A DNA stretch of 64,000 nucleotides from Kocuria dechangensis (GTDB lineage Bacteria; Actinomycetota; Actinomycetes; Actinomycetales; Micrococcaceae), in NCBI RefSeq assembly GCF_014636775.1, contig NZ_BMEQ01000001.1:372001-436000 (forward strand). The letters are read 5' to 3'. Positions within the stretch are counted from its first letter, which is position 1, and each line of letters opens with the position of its first letter. The notes beneath the pieces are model-generated. The model made no database searches and was not told where the DNA came from. It was given only the letters and a program-made list of their open reading frames with translations. Positions 43,566 to 53,332 of the stretch are shown in pieces. The position numbers and the translations under genes are program-made.

Positions 43566-46500
43566 ATGGCGACTCGTACCTCCCCTGCCCGCAAGGGCGC
43601 CTCGACGTCGCGTGGCAAGAACAGCACGTCTTCTGCGCGGTCGTCGGGATCCAGCCGGAGCTCCTCCCGCGGCACGTCGACGACGGCGCGCGGGTCCTCC
43701 GCGCGCGGCGCGTCCTCCGGCGCGTCCACCCCGTGGGTGCTGCGCGCCCTGGGGGCCGTCCTGCTCTGGTGCGCCCGCGTGGTCGGGGGCGCCTGGACGG
43801 GCGTCGCCCACGTGGTCGGCGGCGCCGTGCGCCGGATGGGGACCCAGCGCACCGACGTGCCCGCCGAGCAGCTGCGGGACGGCGGAGGGCTGTTCCTGCT
43901 CGCCCTGGGGCTGCTCTCGGCCGCCGTCGAGTGGTGGAACCTCCGCGGCGCCGCGGCGACCTGGATCGCCGCTCCCGCCGAGGTCGTGCACCAGGTCCTG
44001 GCCGGCAGCTTCGGCTGGACCGCCCTCGTCCTGCCCCTGCCGCTCGGGGCCATGGCCCTGCGCCGGTTCCGGCACCCGGAGGACACCTCCGCCAACAACC
44101 GCATCGCGATCGGCCTGGGCGCCGCCGTCGTCGCGGGCTCGGGCCTGGCCCACCTGTTCCTCGGGCAGCCGTCCCCGAGCCAGGGCCAGGCGGCCGTCGC
44201 GGCCGCCGGCGGCCACGTCGGCTTCCTCGCCGCGGACCCCCTGAGCTCGCTCCTGACGCCCGTCGGGGCCGGCGCCATCTTCGTCGCCGTGCTGCTGCTG
44301 TCCGTGCTCGTCATCACGGCCACCCCCGTCAACCTCATCCTGCCCCGGCTCGAGCACGCCTACTGGCGCCTCATGGGCCAGGAGGGACCCGTCTCCGCGA
44401 CGGACCTCTCCTCGGCGCGGCACGACCGCTCCTACCTCGACGAGCACCACGACCGGGCCGAGGCCGGCAGGACCCGCCGGCAGAAGCGCCGCGAGCGCAA
44501 GCAGGCCGAGGCCGACCGGCGCGCCCTCGACGGCTACCGCGGGGACGAGGCCTTCGAGCGCGCCGTGGTCGACGAGGAGGCCGCCGACGGCCAGGCGCCC
44601 ACCCGCGTCTTCGACGTCGACTCCTCCCGCGCCGCCCGCCAGAAGGCCGCCCGGCGCCGGACCGCCGAGCGCGCGGCCGCGGCGGCCGGCCCGCAGGACG
44701 CCCCGCGGGACACCGCGCAGGACGCCCCGGGGGAGTCCGCGCAGGACGCCCCGGGGGAGTCCCCCGGCGCCCCCCGCCCGGGCGTGAAGCGCCCCACCCG
44801 GGACCAGCTCGCGGCCCAGCAGCTGCGCCGCCACCAGGGCCTGGAGACCGCCGAGGACACCGCCGCGGGCTCCGGCTCCCCGGCCCTGGAGGACCTCGCG
44901 GACGCCCCCGCCACCGGCTCCACCGCCGTGGCCGCCCGCACCTACACCCCGGAGGCCCCGATCCCCGCCCGGGCCGAGCAGCTCAAGCTCGACGGCGACA
45001 TCGCCTACTCCCTGCCCACGGCCGGCTCCCTTGTGCAGGGCCCCCCGCCCAAGGAGCGCTCCGAGGCCAACGACGCCGTGGTCGCCTCGCTCACCAGCGT
45101 CCTGGACCAGTTCAACGTGGACGCCGTGGTGACGGGCTTCTCCCGCGGTCCCACCGTCACCCGGTACGAGATCGAGCTGGGCTCAGGCACCAAGGTCGAG
45201 CGCGTCACGGCGCTGTCCAAGAACATCGCCTACGCGGTGGCCTCCGCCGACGTCCGCATCCTCTCGCCGATCCCGGGCAAGTCCGCCATCGGCATCGAGA
45301 TCCCCAACACCGACCGCGAGACCGTGTCCCTGGGCGACGTCCTGCGCTCCCAGAACGCCCGCAAGACGGAGCACCCGATGGTGATGGGCGTCGGCAAGGA
45401 CGTGGAAGGCGGCTACGTCGTGGCCAACCTCGCCAAGATGCCCCACCTGCTCGTGGCCGGCGCGACCGGCGCCGGCAAGTCCAGCTTCGTGAACTCCATG
45501 ATCGTCTCGCTGCTCATGCGGGCCACCCCCGACGAGGTGCGGATGGTGATGGTCGACCCCAAGCGGGTCGAGCTGACCGCCTACGAGGGCGTCCCGCACC
45601 TGATCACCCCGATCATCACCAGCCCCAAGAAGGCCGCGGAGGCGCTGCAGTGGGTCGTGCGGGAGATGGACGCCCGCTACGACGACCTGTCCCACTACGG
45701 CTTCAAGCACGTCGACGACTTCAACAAGGCGGTGCGCAACGGCAAGGTCCTCCCCGAGCCCGGGTCCAAGCGTGTCATCCGGCCCTACCCGTACCTGCTC
45801 GTGATCGTCGACGAGCTCGCCGACCTCATGATGGTCGCCCCGCGCGACGTCGAGGACGCGATCGTGCGCATCACCCAGCTCGCCCGTGCCGCCGGCATCC
45901 ACCTGGTGCTCGCCACCCAGCGGCCCTCCGTCGACGTGGTCACCGGCCTGATCAAGGCCAACGTCCCGTCCCGCATGGCGTTCGCGACGTCCTCCGTCAC
46001 CGACTCCCGGGTGGTCCTCGACCAGCCCGGCGCGGAGAAGCTCATCGGCCAGGGCGACGCCCTGTTCCTGCCCATGGGCGCCTCCAAGCCCATGCGCGTG
46101 CAGGGCGCGTGGGTCTCCGAGTCGGAGATCCACGCGGTCGTCGACCACGTCAAGAGCCAGATGAAGGCCCGCTACCGCGAGGACGTGGTGCAGGAGGCGC
46201 CGAAGAAGACGATCGACGAGGACATCGGGGACGACCTCGACGTCCTGCTCCAGGCCACCGAGCTCGTGGTCACGACCCAGTTCGGCTCCACCTCGATGCT
46301 CCAGCGCAAGCTGCGCGTGGGGTTCGCCAAGGCGGGCCGGCTCATGGACCTGCTGGAGTCCCGCGGCGTCGTCGGGCCCTCGGAGGGCTCGAAGGCCCGG
46401 GACGTCCTCGTCAAGCCCGACGACCTCGCGGCGACCCTCGCGGTGATCAGGGGCGAGGAGCCCGCCGCTCCCGCCGGGCAGGGCGGCTCCGTGGACTACG

Positions 46501-46604
46501 GGGACGACCCGGTCGAGGCGTCCCTGGCCGAGACCGCCCCGGACTACCACGACGGTGCCGACGCCGAGGGCTCCGAGGACGCCTGGCAGCTGACCGGCCG
46601 CTGA
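43566..46604 (+). CDS. ftsK: DNA translocase FtsK/SpoIIIE
   Basis: FtsK anchors at the septum and pumps chromosome ends into daughter cells. The 1012-residue protein has a Ser/Arg-rich start, four membrane helices (about residues 55-260), a charged linker (300-460), the motor with Walker [10 protein letters not shown] at residues 632-640 and Walker [14 protein letters not shown] near 744, and a C-terminal gamma winged-helix domain ([19 protein letters not shown]) that reads KOPS-like sites. The linker contains a perfect 24-bp duplication. ATG at 43566 lies seven bases after a -10. Confidence 0.97.
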   Translation: MATRTSPARKGASTSRGKNSTSSARSSGSSRSSSRGTSTTARGSSARGASSGASTPWVLRALGAVLLWCARVVGGAWTGVAHVVGGAVRRMGTQRTDVPAEQLRDGGGLFLLALGLLSAAVEWWNLRGAAATWIAAPAEVVHQVLAGSFGWTALVLPLPLGAMALRRFRHPEDTSANNRIAIGLGAAVVAGSGLAHLFLGQPSPSQGQAAVAAAGGHVGFLAADPLSSLLTPVGAGAIFVAVLLLSVLVITATPVNLILPRLEHAYWRLMGQEGPVSATDLSSARHDRSYLDEHHDRAEAGRTRRQKRRERKQAEADRRALDGYRGDEAFERAVVDEEAADGQAPTRVFDVDSSRAARQKAARRRTAERAAAAAGPQDAPRDTAQDAPGESAQDAPGESPGAPRPGVKRPTRDQLAAQQLRRHQGLETAEDTAAGSGSPALEDLADAPATGSTAVAARTYTPEAPIPARAEQLKLDGDIAYSLPTAGSLVQGPPPKERSEANDAVVASLTSVLDQFNVDAVVTGFSRGPTVTRYEIELGSGTKVERVTALSKNIAYAVASADVRILSPIPGKSAIGIEIPNTDRETVSLGDVLRSQNARKTEHPMVMGVGKDVEGGYVVANLAKMPHLLVAGATGAGKSSFVNSMIVSLLMRATPDEVRMVMVDPKRVELTAYEGVPHLITPIITSPKKAAEALQWVVREMDARYDDLSHYGFKHVDDFNKAVRNGKVLPEPGSKRVIRPYPYLLVIVDELADLMMVAPRDVEDAIVRITQLARAAGIHLVLATQRPSVDVVTGLIKANVPSRMAFATSSVTDSRVVLDQPGAEKLIGQGDALFLPMGASKPMRVQGAWVSESEIHAVVDHVKSQMKARYREDVVQEAPKKTIDEDIGDDLDVLLQATELVVTTQFGSTSMLQRKLRVGFAKAGRLMDLLESRGVVGPSEGSKARDVLVKPDDLAATLAVIRGEEPAAPAGQGGSVDYGDDPVEASLAETAPDYHDGADAEGSEDAWQLTGR
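44715..44762 (+). repeat. 24-bp tandem duplication in the ftsK linker
   Basis: A 24-bp unit starting GCGCAGGACGCC is present twice in direct succession without mismatch, adding eight residues (AQDAPGES) in frame. It may differ between strains without harm, as it lies in a disordered linker. Confidence 0.9.
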
Positions 46605-46654
46605 CCCCGCCACCCACCCCCCGCCGGGACCCCGTTCCCAGGAAGCGAGCACCG

Positions 46655-47266
46655 ATGAGCCCCGCGGAGACGCAGAAGGCCTCCAACCTCAACCTGCCCA
46701 ACGCGCTGACGGCTCTGCGCATCGTGCTCGTCCCCTTCTTCGTCTGGTTCCTCTGGGCCGGGGGCCCCCAGGGGCAGGACTCCGCCGGGATGCGCTGGGC
46801 GGCGTTCGCCGTCTTCGCGGTGGCGATGTACACGGACAAGCTCGACGGCGACATCGCCCGGGCGCGCGGGCTGATCACGAGCTTCGGCAAGATCGCCGAC
46901 CCGATCGCCGACAAGCTGCTCACGGGCGCCGCCTTCGTGGTGCTGTCCCTGCTGGGCGAGCTGTGGTGGTGGGTCACCGTGGTGATCCTCGTGCGCGAGT
47001 GGGGGATCACCCTGATGCGCTTCGTGGTCATCAAGTACGGCGTCATGGCGGCCTCGAAGGGCGGCAAGCTCAAGACCGTGCTGCAGACCGCGGCGCTCCT
47101 GCTGCTGCTCCTGCCCCTCAGCCCCCTGGTGGGCGACTGGTGGCCGTGGCTGGGCTGGACCGCCATGGGCGCCGCCCTGGTGGTCACCGTCGTCACGGGC
47201 GCCGACTACGTCGTGAAGGCGGTCCAGCTGCGCCGCCGGGCCATCGCGGAGCGGGACGCGCGGTGA
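46655..47266 (+). CDS. pgsA: CDP-diacylglycerol-glycerol-3-phosphate 3-phosphatidyltransferase
   Basis: PgsA joins CDP-diacylglycerol (the CdsA product) with glycerol 3-phosphate to give phosphatidylglycerol phosphate. The 203-residue membrane protein has the CDP-alcohol signature D-G-D-I-A-R-A-R-G, then F-G-K-I-A-D-P-I-A-D, near residues 65-87, in which the Asp residues bind metal. About five hydrophobic helices surround it. ATG at 46655 after AGGAAG. The next gene overlaps by four bases. Confidence 0.95.
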   Translation: MSPAETQKASNLNLPNALTALRIVLVPFFVWFLWAGGPQGQDSAGMRWAAFAVFAVAMYTDKLDGDIARARGLITSFGKIADPIADKLLTGAAFVVLSLLGELWWWVTVVILVREWGITLMRFVVIKYGVMAASKGGKLKTVLQTAALLLLLLPLSPLVGDWWPWLGWTAMGAALVVTVVTGADYVVKAVQLRRRAIAERDAR

Positions 47267-47799
47267 CGGCGCCGGAGCCTCCGGGCGGGCCCGCCCCGGC
47301 GGCCCGGCTCGTGGCCGAGGCGGTCCGGCGGGGGCAGACGGTCGCCACCGCGGAGTCCCTGACGGGCGGGGCCCTGGCCGCCGCGATCGTCGACGTGCCG
47401 GGCGCCTCCGCCTGCTTCGAGGGGGCGGTCGTGTCCTACTCCAACCGGGTCAAGGCCGAGGTCCTGGGTGTGCCCGAAACGCTGCTGGCCGAACGGGGGT
47501 CGGTGGATCCCGACGTGGCGCTCGCCATGGCCGAGGGGGTCCGCCGCCGGCTGGGGACCGACTGGGGCGTCTCGACCACGGGCGTGGCCGGGCCCGAGCC
47601 CCACGACGGCAAGCCGGTGGGCACGGTCTACGTGGGCGTCGCCGGGCCGGGCGGGTCCACGGTGCACGGGCTCGACGCGCCGGGGGAGCGGGCCGCGGTC
47701 CGCGCGGCCACCGTGGTGGCCGCCCTGGCACGGCTCACCGAAGCGCTCGTGCTCCCAGACAACTCACAGCGAAAAAGTCCGCCCGGAGGGGAAGAATAG
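47263..47799 (+). CDS. CinA-like nicotinamide-nucleotide amidase (PncC domain only)
   Basis: The 178-residue protein corresponds to the C-terminal amidase half of CinA; the N-terminal pyrophosphatase (COG1058) half is missing, as in E. coli PncC. It has the ESLTGGALAAAIVDVPGAS nucleophile region, VVSYSNRVKAEVLGVP and TTGVAGPEP. It hydrolyses NMN to nicotinate mononucleotide in known members. GTG overlapping the pgsA stop by four bases. The pgsA-cinA-clgR-recA order is the standard Gram-positive competence/recombination cluster. Confidence 0.93.
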   Translation: MTAPEPPGGPAPAARLVAEAVRRGQTVATAESLTGGALAAAIVDVPGASACFEGAVVSYSNRVKAEVLGVPETLLAERGSVDPDVALAMAEGVRRRLGTDWGVSTTGVAGPEPHDGKPVGTVYVGVAGPGGSTVHGLDAPGERAAVRAATVVAALARLTEALVLPDNSQRKSPPGGEE

Positions 47800-47936
47800 G
47801 ACCATCAGGGTGGTTATCAAATATCGCAGGCTCGAGTTGAGCCGATCGGAGTCAAGGTGCTGACCGGCCACCGCCGGGGGTACGCTCCGCAGAGGGCGGC
47901 GAGGCAGCCGCACACATGAGGAGACTAGCGATTCAC

Positions 47937-48368
47937 ATGACGAAGCAACCCGTGTCCGTCAATGGCGTCGTCCGTTGGAAGGACGTGGGCGCGGGCGATG
48001 ACGAGCGAACCGAGACGAAGGACATGAAGATGGGTGTACTCCGCCAGGAGATCGGCGAGGTTCTCCGCAACGTGCGCCAGCGGCAGGGCCGGACCCTGCG
48101 CGAGGTCTCCCACAGCGCCCGCGTCTCGCTGGGCTATCTGAGCGAGGTCGAGCGCGGCCAGAAGGAGGCCTCCTCCGAGCTGCTCGCGTCGATCTGCGCG
48201 GCCCTGGACATCCCGATGTCCCAGATGCTGCGGGAGGTCGCCGACCGGCTGGCCTACGCCGAGGGCCTCATGGTGCCGGACACGGTCCCCAGCGACCTGA
48301 CCGAGCAGTTCTCGCGGGAGTTCGGCCGCGTCAACGGCGGGGAGACCGCCGGGGCCGGCGCCCGCTGA
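47937..48368 (+). CDS. XRE-family regulator, ClgR-type
   Basis: The 143-residue protein has a central helix-turn-helix ([57 protein letters not shown], about residues 33-88). It matches ClgR/PopR, which activates clpP and other protease genes in actinobacteria. Position between cinA and recA is that of clgR in Streptomyces. I chose the ATG at 47937 because MTKQPVS is the start I recall from relatives; the ATG at 47916 is possible. Target genes are not in the window. Confidence 0.85.
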   Translation: MTKQPVSVNGVVRWKDVGAGDDERTETKDMKMGVLRQEIGEVLRNVRQRQGRTLREVSHSARVSLGYLSEVERGQKEASSELLASICAALDIPMSQMLREVADRLAYAEGLMVPDTVPSDLTEQFSREFGRVNGGETAGAGAR

Positions 48369-48405
48369 TCCGCCGGGCGGCCCCGCCGCCCGGCCACGAC
48401 ATCCC

Positions 48406-48441
48406 GGAGGGCCCGGCGGTCGCGAGACCGCCGGGCCCTCC
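48406..48441 (+). terminator. Terminator after the ClgR-type gene
   Basis: A perfect 16-bp stem (GGAGGGCCCGGCGGTC and its complement) with a GCGA tetraloop. Confidence 0.92.
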
Positions 48442-48477
48442 CGCGTGCGCCCGCCGCGCCGCGGGATGGGAGAATCG

Positions 48478-48520
48478 ACCCGGACGACCACCCGGACGAC
48501 CACCCGGACAAGGGACCCGG
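48478..48520. repeat. Short tandem repeat before the DUF3046 gene
   Basis: The 12-bp unit ACCCGGACGACC occurs twice in a row, followed by two diverged copies, within the leader or promoter of the next gene. Confidence 0.75.
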
Positions 48521-48542
48521 ACGAGCACGGAGGAGGGCGCGG

Positions 48543-48764
48543 ATGAGGCTGAGCAGCTTCTGGCAGCTGATGGCCGACGAGTTCGGCGCGGGGTACAGCA
48601 GGGTGCTGGCCCGCGACCTCGTGCTGGGCGAGCTGGGCCACCGCACCGCGGCCGAGGCCCTCGAGCAGGGCGTCGACCCGAAGGCCGTGTGGTTCGCGGT
48701 CTGCCGTGCCCAGGACGTGCCCCAGGCCCGGTGGTGGGGCGAGGACCGGCCCCCGCGGAGCTGA
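48543..48764 (+). CDS. DUF3046 protein, 73 aa
   Basis: A small soluble protein with the conserved DUF3046 pattern: MRLSSFWQLMADEFGAGYSRVLARDLVL, then TAAEALEQGVDPKAVWFAVCRAQDVPQ. It is found just before recA across actinobacteria; the function is unknown. ATG at 48543 follows GGAGGAGG. Because it lies directly upstream of the SOS promoter of recA, it is not itself obviously under LexA. Confidence 0.92.
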   Translation: MRLSSFWQLMADEFGAGYSRVLARDLVLGELGHRTAAEALEQGVDPKAVWFAVCRAQDVPQARWWGEDRPPRS

Positions 48765-48805
48765 TCGCCCGCCGCCGCGGGCGCGTCCGTGGACCCCGGA
48801 CGGAT

Positions 48806-48821
48806 TCGAAGGTATATTCGA
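48806..48821 (+). promoter_or_regulatory. LexA-type SOS box at the recA promoter
   Basis: TCGAAG-GTAT-ATTCGA matches the actinobacterial LexA consensus TCGAAC-N4-GTTCGA at ten of twelve positions. The sequence TATATT (48813-48818) inside it fits a -10, so bound LexA would block the polymerase. Confidence 0.85.
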
Positions 48822-48994
48822 AGCGACAGCACGGACTGCACAGCCCACCCGGTCCGGGAGCGGCGTCCAGCACCCGTCCCCAGGCCCGGCGCACGGCCTT
48901 ACGGTGTCCGACCCCGTCGATACCGTAGAACACGACAGCACCAGCAAGAACGGTTCCGGCCCACCGGCGGAGCCCCGCGAACACGAGGTGAATC

Positions 48995-50134
48995 ATGGCA
49001 GGCAAGGCCAGGACGCAGAGCCCCGACCGGCAGTTCGGCTCCGACCGCGAGAAGGCCCTCGACACGGTCCTCGCGCAGATCGACAAGAACTACGGCAAGG
49101 GCTCCGTCATGCGGCTGGGCGACCGCCCGGCGACGAAGATCGAGACCATCCCCACCGGCTCCATCGCCATGGACGTGGCGCTGGGCATCGGCGGGTTCCC
49201 CCGCGGACGCGTCGTGGAGATCTACGGCCCGGAGTCCTCCGGCAAGACCACGGTCGCCCTCCACGCGGTGGCCAACGTCCAGAAGGCCGGCGGCATCGCG
49301 GCCTTCATCGACGCCGAGCACGCGCTGGACCCCTCCTACGCCGAGAGGCTCGGCGTGGACACCGACAACCTGCTCGTGTCCCAGCCGGACACCGGTGAGC
49401 AGGCGCTCGAGATCATGGACATGCTGGTGGGCTCCGGCTCCATCGACATCATCGTCATCGACTCGGTCGCGGCCCTCGTGCCGAAGGCCGAGATCGAGGG
49501 CGAGATGGGCGACAGCCACGTGGGCCTGCAGGCCCGCCTGATGAGCCAGGCGCTGCGCAAGATCACGGGCCGGCTCTCGCACACCAACACCACCGCGATC
49601 TTCATCAACCAGCTCCGTGAGAAGATCGGCGTGTTCTTCGGCAGCCCGGAGACCACCACGGGCGGCAAGGCGCTGAAGTTCTACGCCTCGGTGCGCGTGG
49701 ACGTGCGCCGCATCGAGACGCTCAAGGACGGCGCCAACCCGGTGGGCAACCGCACCCGGGCCAAGATCGTCAAGAACAAGATGGCCCCGCCCTTCAAGCA
49801 GGCCGAGTTCGACATCCTCTACGGGGAGGGCATCTCCACCGAGGGCGGGCTCATCGACATGGGCGTGGAGCAGGGCATCGTCAAGAAGTCCGGCGCCTGG
49901 TTCACCTACGAGGGGGACCAGCTGGGCCAGGGCAAGGAGAACTCCCGCCGGTTCCTCAAGGACAACCCGGAGCTCGCCGAGGAGATCGAGCGGCGGATCC
50001 TCATCAAGCTCGGGATCGTGGCCGACCCCGACCAGCCTGTGGAGGCCCCGGACTCCGCCGAGGCCCCGGAGGCCGGCGCCCAGGACGAGCCGGTCGCCGG
50101 GCTGCCCGCCGAGGTCGCCGGCCCCGCCTTCTGA
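48995..50134 (+). CDS. recA: Recombinase A
   Basis: RecA drives strand exchange and triggers LexA self-cleavage. The 379-residue protein has Walker A GPESSGKT at residues 78-85, [20 protein letters not shown], the DNA-binding loops ([24 protein letters not shown]) and [10 protein letters not shown]. No intein is present. The C-terminal tail is acidic. ATG at 48995 about 175 nt after the SOS box. recX follows after five bases. Confidence 0.98.
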   Translation: MAGKARTQSPDRQFGSDREKALDTVLAQIDKNYGKGSVMRLGDRPATKIETIPTGSIAMDVALGIGGFPRGRVVEIYGPESSGKTTVALHAVANVQKAGGIAAFIDAEHALDPSYAERLGVDTDNLLVSQPDTGEQALEIMDMLVGSGSIDIIVIDSVAALVPKAEIEGEMGDSHVGLQARLMSQALRKITGRLSHTNTTAIFINQLREKIGVFFGSPETTTGGKALKFYASVRVDVRRIETLKDGANPVGNRTRAKIVKNKMAPPFKQAEFDILYGEGISTEGGLIDMGVEQGIVKKSGAWFTYEGDQLGQGKENSRRFLKDNPELAEEIERRILIKLGIVADPDQPVEAPDSAEAPEAGAQDEPVAGLPAEVAGPAF

Positions 50135-50139
50135 GCCCC

Positions 50140-50772
50140 GTGACCGAGAGCCCCTACGCGCGACGACGCCGCCGGTCCTCCGCCCGCTCCCGCGGGCCGG
50201 AGGGCCCGGCGGCGTCGTCGCCCGCGGCGTCGGACCCGGAGCCCGATCCCCGGGAGGTCGCCCGCGCCATCGTGCTGCGCCAGCTCACCGCCTCGGCCAA
50301 GAGCCGCAAGCAGCTCGAGGACAAGCTGGCCGACCGCAACGTCCCCGAGGACGTGGCGCGCGAGGTGCTGGACCGCTTCGAGGAGGTCCGCCTCGTCGAC
50401 GACGCCCAGTACGCCGAGCTCTACGTCCGCTCCCGTGCGAGCTCCCGCAAGCTCTCCCGCTCCGCCCTCCGCCGCGAGCTCGCCTCGCGCGGGGTCACCG
50501 GGGAGGTCGCCGAGGAGGCGCTCGAGCAGCGCACCGACGACGACGAGCGGGCCGACGCCGCCGAGCTGGTCCGCCGGAAGCTGCCCGCGGGCACCGACCT
50601 CTCCGACCGCACCGAGCGGGACCGGGCCGTGCGCCGGCTCGTGGGGATGCTCGGCCGGAAGGGCTACGCCCCCGGCCTGGCCTTCTCGATCGTCCAGGAG
50701 GAGCTGGCCGCCCGCGCGGACGGCGCCGAGCTCGACGGCGAGCTGGACGGGACGTACCCGGACCCCTCGTGA
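50140..50772 (+). CDS. recX: Regulatory protein RecX
   Basis: RecX tunes RecA filament growth. The 210-residue protein has a basic, Arg/Ser-rich start and three repeated three-helix units: AIVLRQLTASAKSRKQLEDKLADRNVPEDVAREVLDRFEEVRLVDDAQYAE, then RSALRRELASRGVTGEVAEEAL and RRLVGMLGRKGYAPGLAFSIVQEEL. GTG at 50140, five bases after recA, so it is in the recA transcript. Length is normal for actinobacteria. Confidence 0.94.
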   Translation: MTESPYARRRRRSSARSRGPEGPAASSPAASDPEPDPREVARAIVLRQLTASAKSRKQLEDKLADRNVPEDVAREVLDRFEEVRLVDDAQYAELYVRSRASSRKLSRSALRRELASRGVTGEVAEEALEQRTDDDERADAAELVRRKLPAGTDLSDRTERDRAVRRLVGMLGRKGYAPGLAFSIVQEELAARADGAELDGELDGTYPDPS

Positions 50773-50845
50773 GCCGTCCCCGGGGCCGGCCGCGCCCGAG
50801 CCGGCCCGCCCTCCGGCCCGCGCGGTGGGCGGGCCGCCCAGCCCG

Positions 50846-50851
50846 TACAAT
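50846..50851 (+). promoter_or_regulatory. Leaderless-type -10 element for miaB
   Basis: TACAAT ends six bases before the GTG at 50858, matching the spacing before dapF and hisC. Confidence 0.5.
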
Positions 50852-50857
50852 TGACCG

Positions 50858-52369
50858 GTGATGTCGAGCCCCACAGCCCTGTCCCCGCAGCCCGCGCCGC
50901 GCTCCTACGAGGTGCGCACCTTCGGCTGCCAGATGAACGTCCACGACTCCGAGCGGATCACCGGCCTGCTCGAGGCCGCGGGCTACGTCCCCGCCGCCGG
51001 GGCGGAGCCCGACCTCGTGGTGTTCAACACGTGCGCGGTGCGCGAGAACGCGGACAACAAGCTCTACGGCAACCTCGGCCAGCTCGTGCCCGCCAAGAAG
51101 CGCAACAAGGACCTGCAGATCGCCGTGGGCGGGTGCCTGGCGCAGAAGGACCAGGACACGATCCTGCAGAAGGCGCCGTGGGTCGACGTCGTCTTCGGCA
51201 CGCACAACATCGGGTCCCTGCCGACCCTCCTCGAGCGGGCCCGGCACAACGACGAGGCGCAGATCGAGATCCTCGAGTCCCTGGAGGTCTTCCCCTCCAC
51301 GCTGCCCACCAAGCGGGACAGCGCCTACTCCGGCTGGGTCTCGATCTCCGTGGGGTGCAACAACACGTGCACGTTCTGCATCGTCCCGTCCCTGCGCGGG
51401 AAGGAGAAGGACCGCCGGCCCGGGGACGTGCTCGCCGAGGTGCGGGCGCTCGTGGAGCAGGGCGCCGTGGAGGTGACGCTGCTGGGGCAGAACGTGAACT
51501 CCTACGGCGTGGAGTTCGGCGACCGCGGCGCCTTCGCCAAGCTGCTGCGCGCGTGCGGCGGGATCGAGGGGCTGGAGCGCGTGCGCTTCACCAGCCCGCA
51601 CCCGGCCGCGTTCACCGACGACGTCATCGACGCCATGGCCGAGACCCCCAACGTCATGCCCCAGCTGCACATGCCGCTGCAGTCCGGCTCCGACCGCGTG
51701 CTCAAGGAGATGCGCCGGTCGTACCGGTCCACGAAGTTCCTGGGCATCCTGGACAAGGTGCGCGCGCGGATCCCTGACGCGGCCATCACCACCGACATCA
51801 TCGTCGGCTTCCCCGGCGAGACCGAGGAGGACTTCCAGGCCACCCTCGACGTCGTGGCGGCCTCCCGCTTCGCCTCCGCCTACACCTTCCAGTACTCGGT
51901 CCGTCCCGGCACCCCCGCCGGCGAGATGGCGGACCAGGTGCCCAAGGCCGTGGTGCAGGAGCGCTTCGAGCGGCTCGTGGCCCTGCAGGACCGGATCGCC
52001 GCGGAGGAGAACCGCGCGGTCGTGGGCCGGCAGGTCGAGCTGCTCGTCACCGCGGAGCAGGGCCGGAAGTCCGGGCAGACGCACCGGCTCTCGGGCCGCG
52101 CCCGGGACCAGCGGCTCGTCCACTTCGCCGTCCCCGAGGGCGCCGAGACGCCGCGGCCGGGCGACTTCGTGACCGTGACCGTCACCGGCGCCGCCGCGTA
52201 CCACCTCGTGGCCGACCCCCGCGGCCCGCAGGACTACGCCGTCCGGCGCTCCCGCGCCGGCGACGCCTGGGACCGCCAGGAGGCGGCCTCCTGCGGCGTC
52301 CCGGCCGCGCCCGGGGCCGCCGGCTCCCGCCCGGTGGACCTGGGCATGCCGAGCCTGCCGGTCCGGTGA
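50858..52369 (+). CDS. miaB: tRNA-2-methylthio-N6-dimethylallyladenosine synthase
   Basis: MiaB adds the methylthio group to i6A37 of tRNA, acting right after MiaA, the next gene. The 503-residue protein has the UPF0004 domain with cluster cysteines C24, C59 and C93, the radical-SAM motif C167-x3-C171-x2-C174 (CNNTCTFC) and a C-terminal TRAM domain (about 385-455). The last 45 residues are a variable tail. Either the GTG at 50858 or the ATG at 50861 starts it; the nearby -10 suggests a leaderless message. Confidence 0.96.
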   Translation: MMSSPTALSPQPAPRSYEVRTFGCQMNVHDSERITGLLEAAGYVPAAGAEPDLVVFNTCAVRENADNKLYGNLGQLVPAKKRNKDLQIAVGGCLAQKDQDTILQKAPWVDVVFGTHNIGSLPTLLERARHNDEAQIEILESLEVFPSTLPTKRDSAYSGWVSISVGCNNTCTFCIVPSLRGKEKDRRPGDVLAEVRALVEQGAVEVTLLGQNVNSYGVEFGDRGAFAKLLRACGGIEGLERVRFTSPHPAAFTDDVIDAMAETPNVMPQLHMPLQSGSDRVLKEMRRSYRSTKFLGILDKVRARIPDAAITTDIIVGFPGETEEDFQATLDVVAASRFASAYTFQYSVRPGTPAGEMADQVPKAVVQERFERLVALQDRIAAEENRAVVGRQVELLVTAEQGRKSGQTHRLSGRARDQRLVHFAVPEGAETPRPGDFVTVTVTGAAAYHLVADPRGPQDYAVRRSRAGDAWDRQEAASCGVPAAPGAAGSRPVDLGMPSLPVR

Positions 52370-53286
52370 CCCGGCCCGCGCGGGAGCTGCCCGTCGTCGC
52401 GGTCGTGGGCCCCACGGGCTCCGGCAAGTCCGACCTGGGGGTCGAGCTGGCCCTGCGGCTGGACGGCGAGGTCGTCAACGCCGACTCCATGCAGTTCTAC
52501 CGCGGCATGGACATCGGCACGGCGAAGGTCACGGACGAGGAGCGGCGCGGCGTGCCGCACCACCTCCTCGACGTCCTGGACGTCGGGGAGGAGGCCTCGG
52601 TGGCGGACTTCCAGCGCGCCGCCCGCGCCTGCTTCGCCGAGATCCGCTCCCGCGGCCGGGTCCCAGTCCTGGTGGGCGGGTCGGGCCTGTACGTGCGCGC
52701 GGCCCTGGACGTCCTCGAACTGCCCGGCACGGATCCCGCGGTGCGCGCCCGGATCGAGCAGGAGCTGGCCGAGCAGGGCCCCGGGGCCCTGCGGGAGCGG
52801 CTGCGGCAGGTGGACCCGGACTCGGCAGCCCGCCTGCGGGACGACCGCCGCGTGGTGCGGGCCCTGGAGGTCTGGGAGCTCACGGGCCGCCCCTTCACCT
52901 CCTTCATGCCCCGCCGCGAGTACGTCGAGCCGGCCGTGCAGATCGGCCTGGACGGGGACCGCGCCGAGCTCCACGACCGGCTCGCCCGCCGCGTGGACGC
53001 CATGGTCCGGGCCGGCCTCGAGGACGAGGTCCGCGCGCTCGCCGGGCGCGGGCTGCGCGAGGGCCGCACGGCGCGCCGGGCGCTGGGCTACGGCCAGTTC
53101 CTGGACGTCGTGGACGGGCGGGCCACCGCGGCCGAGGCGGCCGAGGCCACCGTCGTGGCCACCCGGCAGTTCGCCCGCCGGCAGCTCACCTGGTTCCGCG
53201 CGGACCCGCGCGTGCACTGGCTGGACCGGGCCGACCCGGGGCTGGTCGACCGGGCCGTGGAGATCGTGGCGCAGGCCGCGGCCTGA
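52366..53286 (+). CDS. miaA: tRNA dimethylallyltransferase
   Basis: MiaA transfers the dimethylallyl group, a product of the MEP pathway encoded in part here, to A37 of tRNA. The 306-residue protein has the P-loop GPTGSGKS at residues 15-22, [18 protein letters not shown], and the closing [25 protein letters not shown] start overlapping the miaB stop by four bases. MiaA and MiaB carry out consecutive steps and are made from the same message. Confidence 0.96.
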   Translation: MTRPARELPVVAVVGPTGSGKSDLGVELALRLDGEVVNADSMQFYRGMDIGTAKVTDEERRGVPHHLLDVLDVGEEASVADFQRAARACFAEIRSRGRVPVLVGGSGLYVRAALDVLELPGTDPAVRARIEQELAEQGPGALRERLRQVDPDSAARLRDDRRVVRALEVWELTGRPFTSFMPRREYVEPAVQIGLDGDRAELHDRLARRVDAMVRAGLEDEVRALAGRGLREGRTARRALGYGQFLDVVDGRATAAEAAEATVVATRQFARRQLTWFRADPRVHWLDRADPGLVDRAVEIVAQAAA

Positions 53287-53320
53287 GCCGGCGGCCCCGC
53301 GGCCGTCGTGCCGCGCCGCG

Positions 53321-53326
53321 TATCAT
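53321..53326 (+). promoter_or_regulatory. Leaderless-type -10 element for dapF
   Basis: TATCAT ends six bases before the GTG at 53333. Confidence 0.5.
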
Positions 53327-53332
53327 GTCGGG

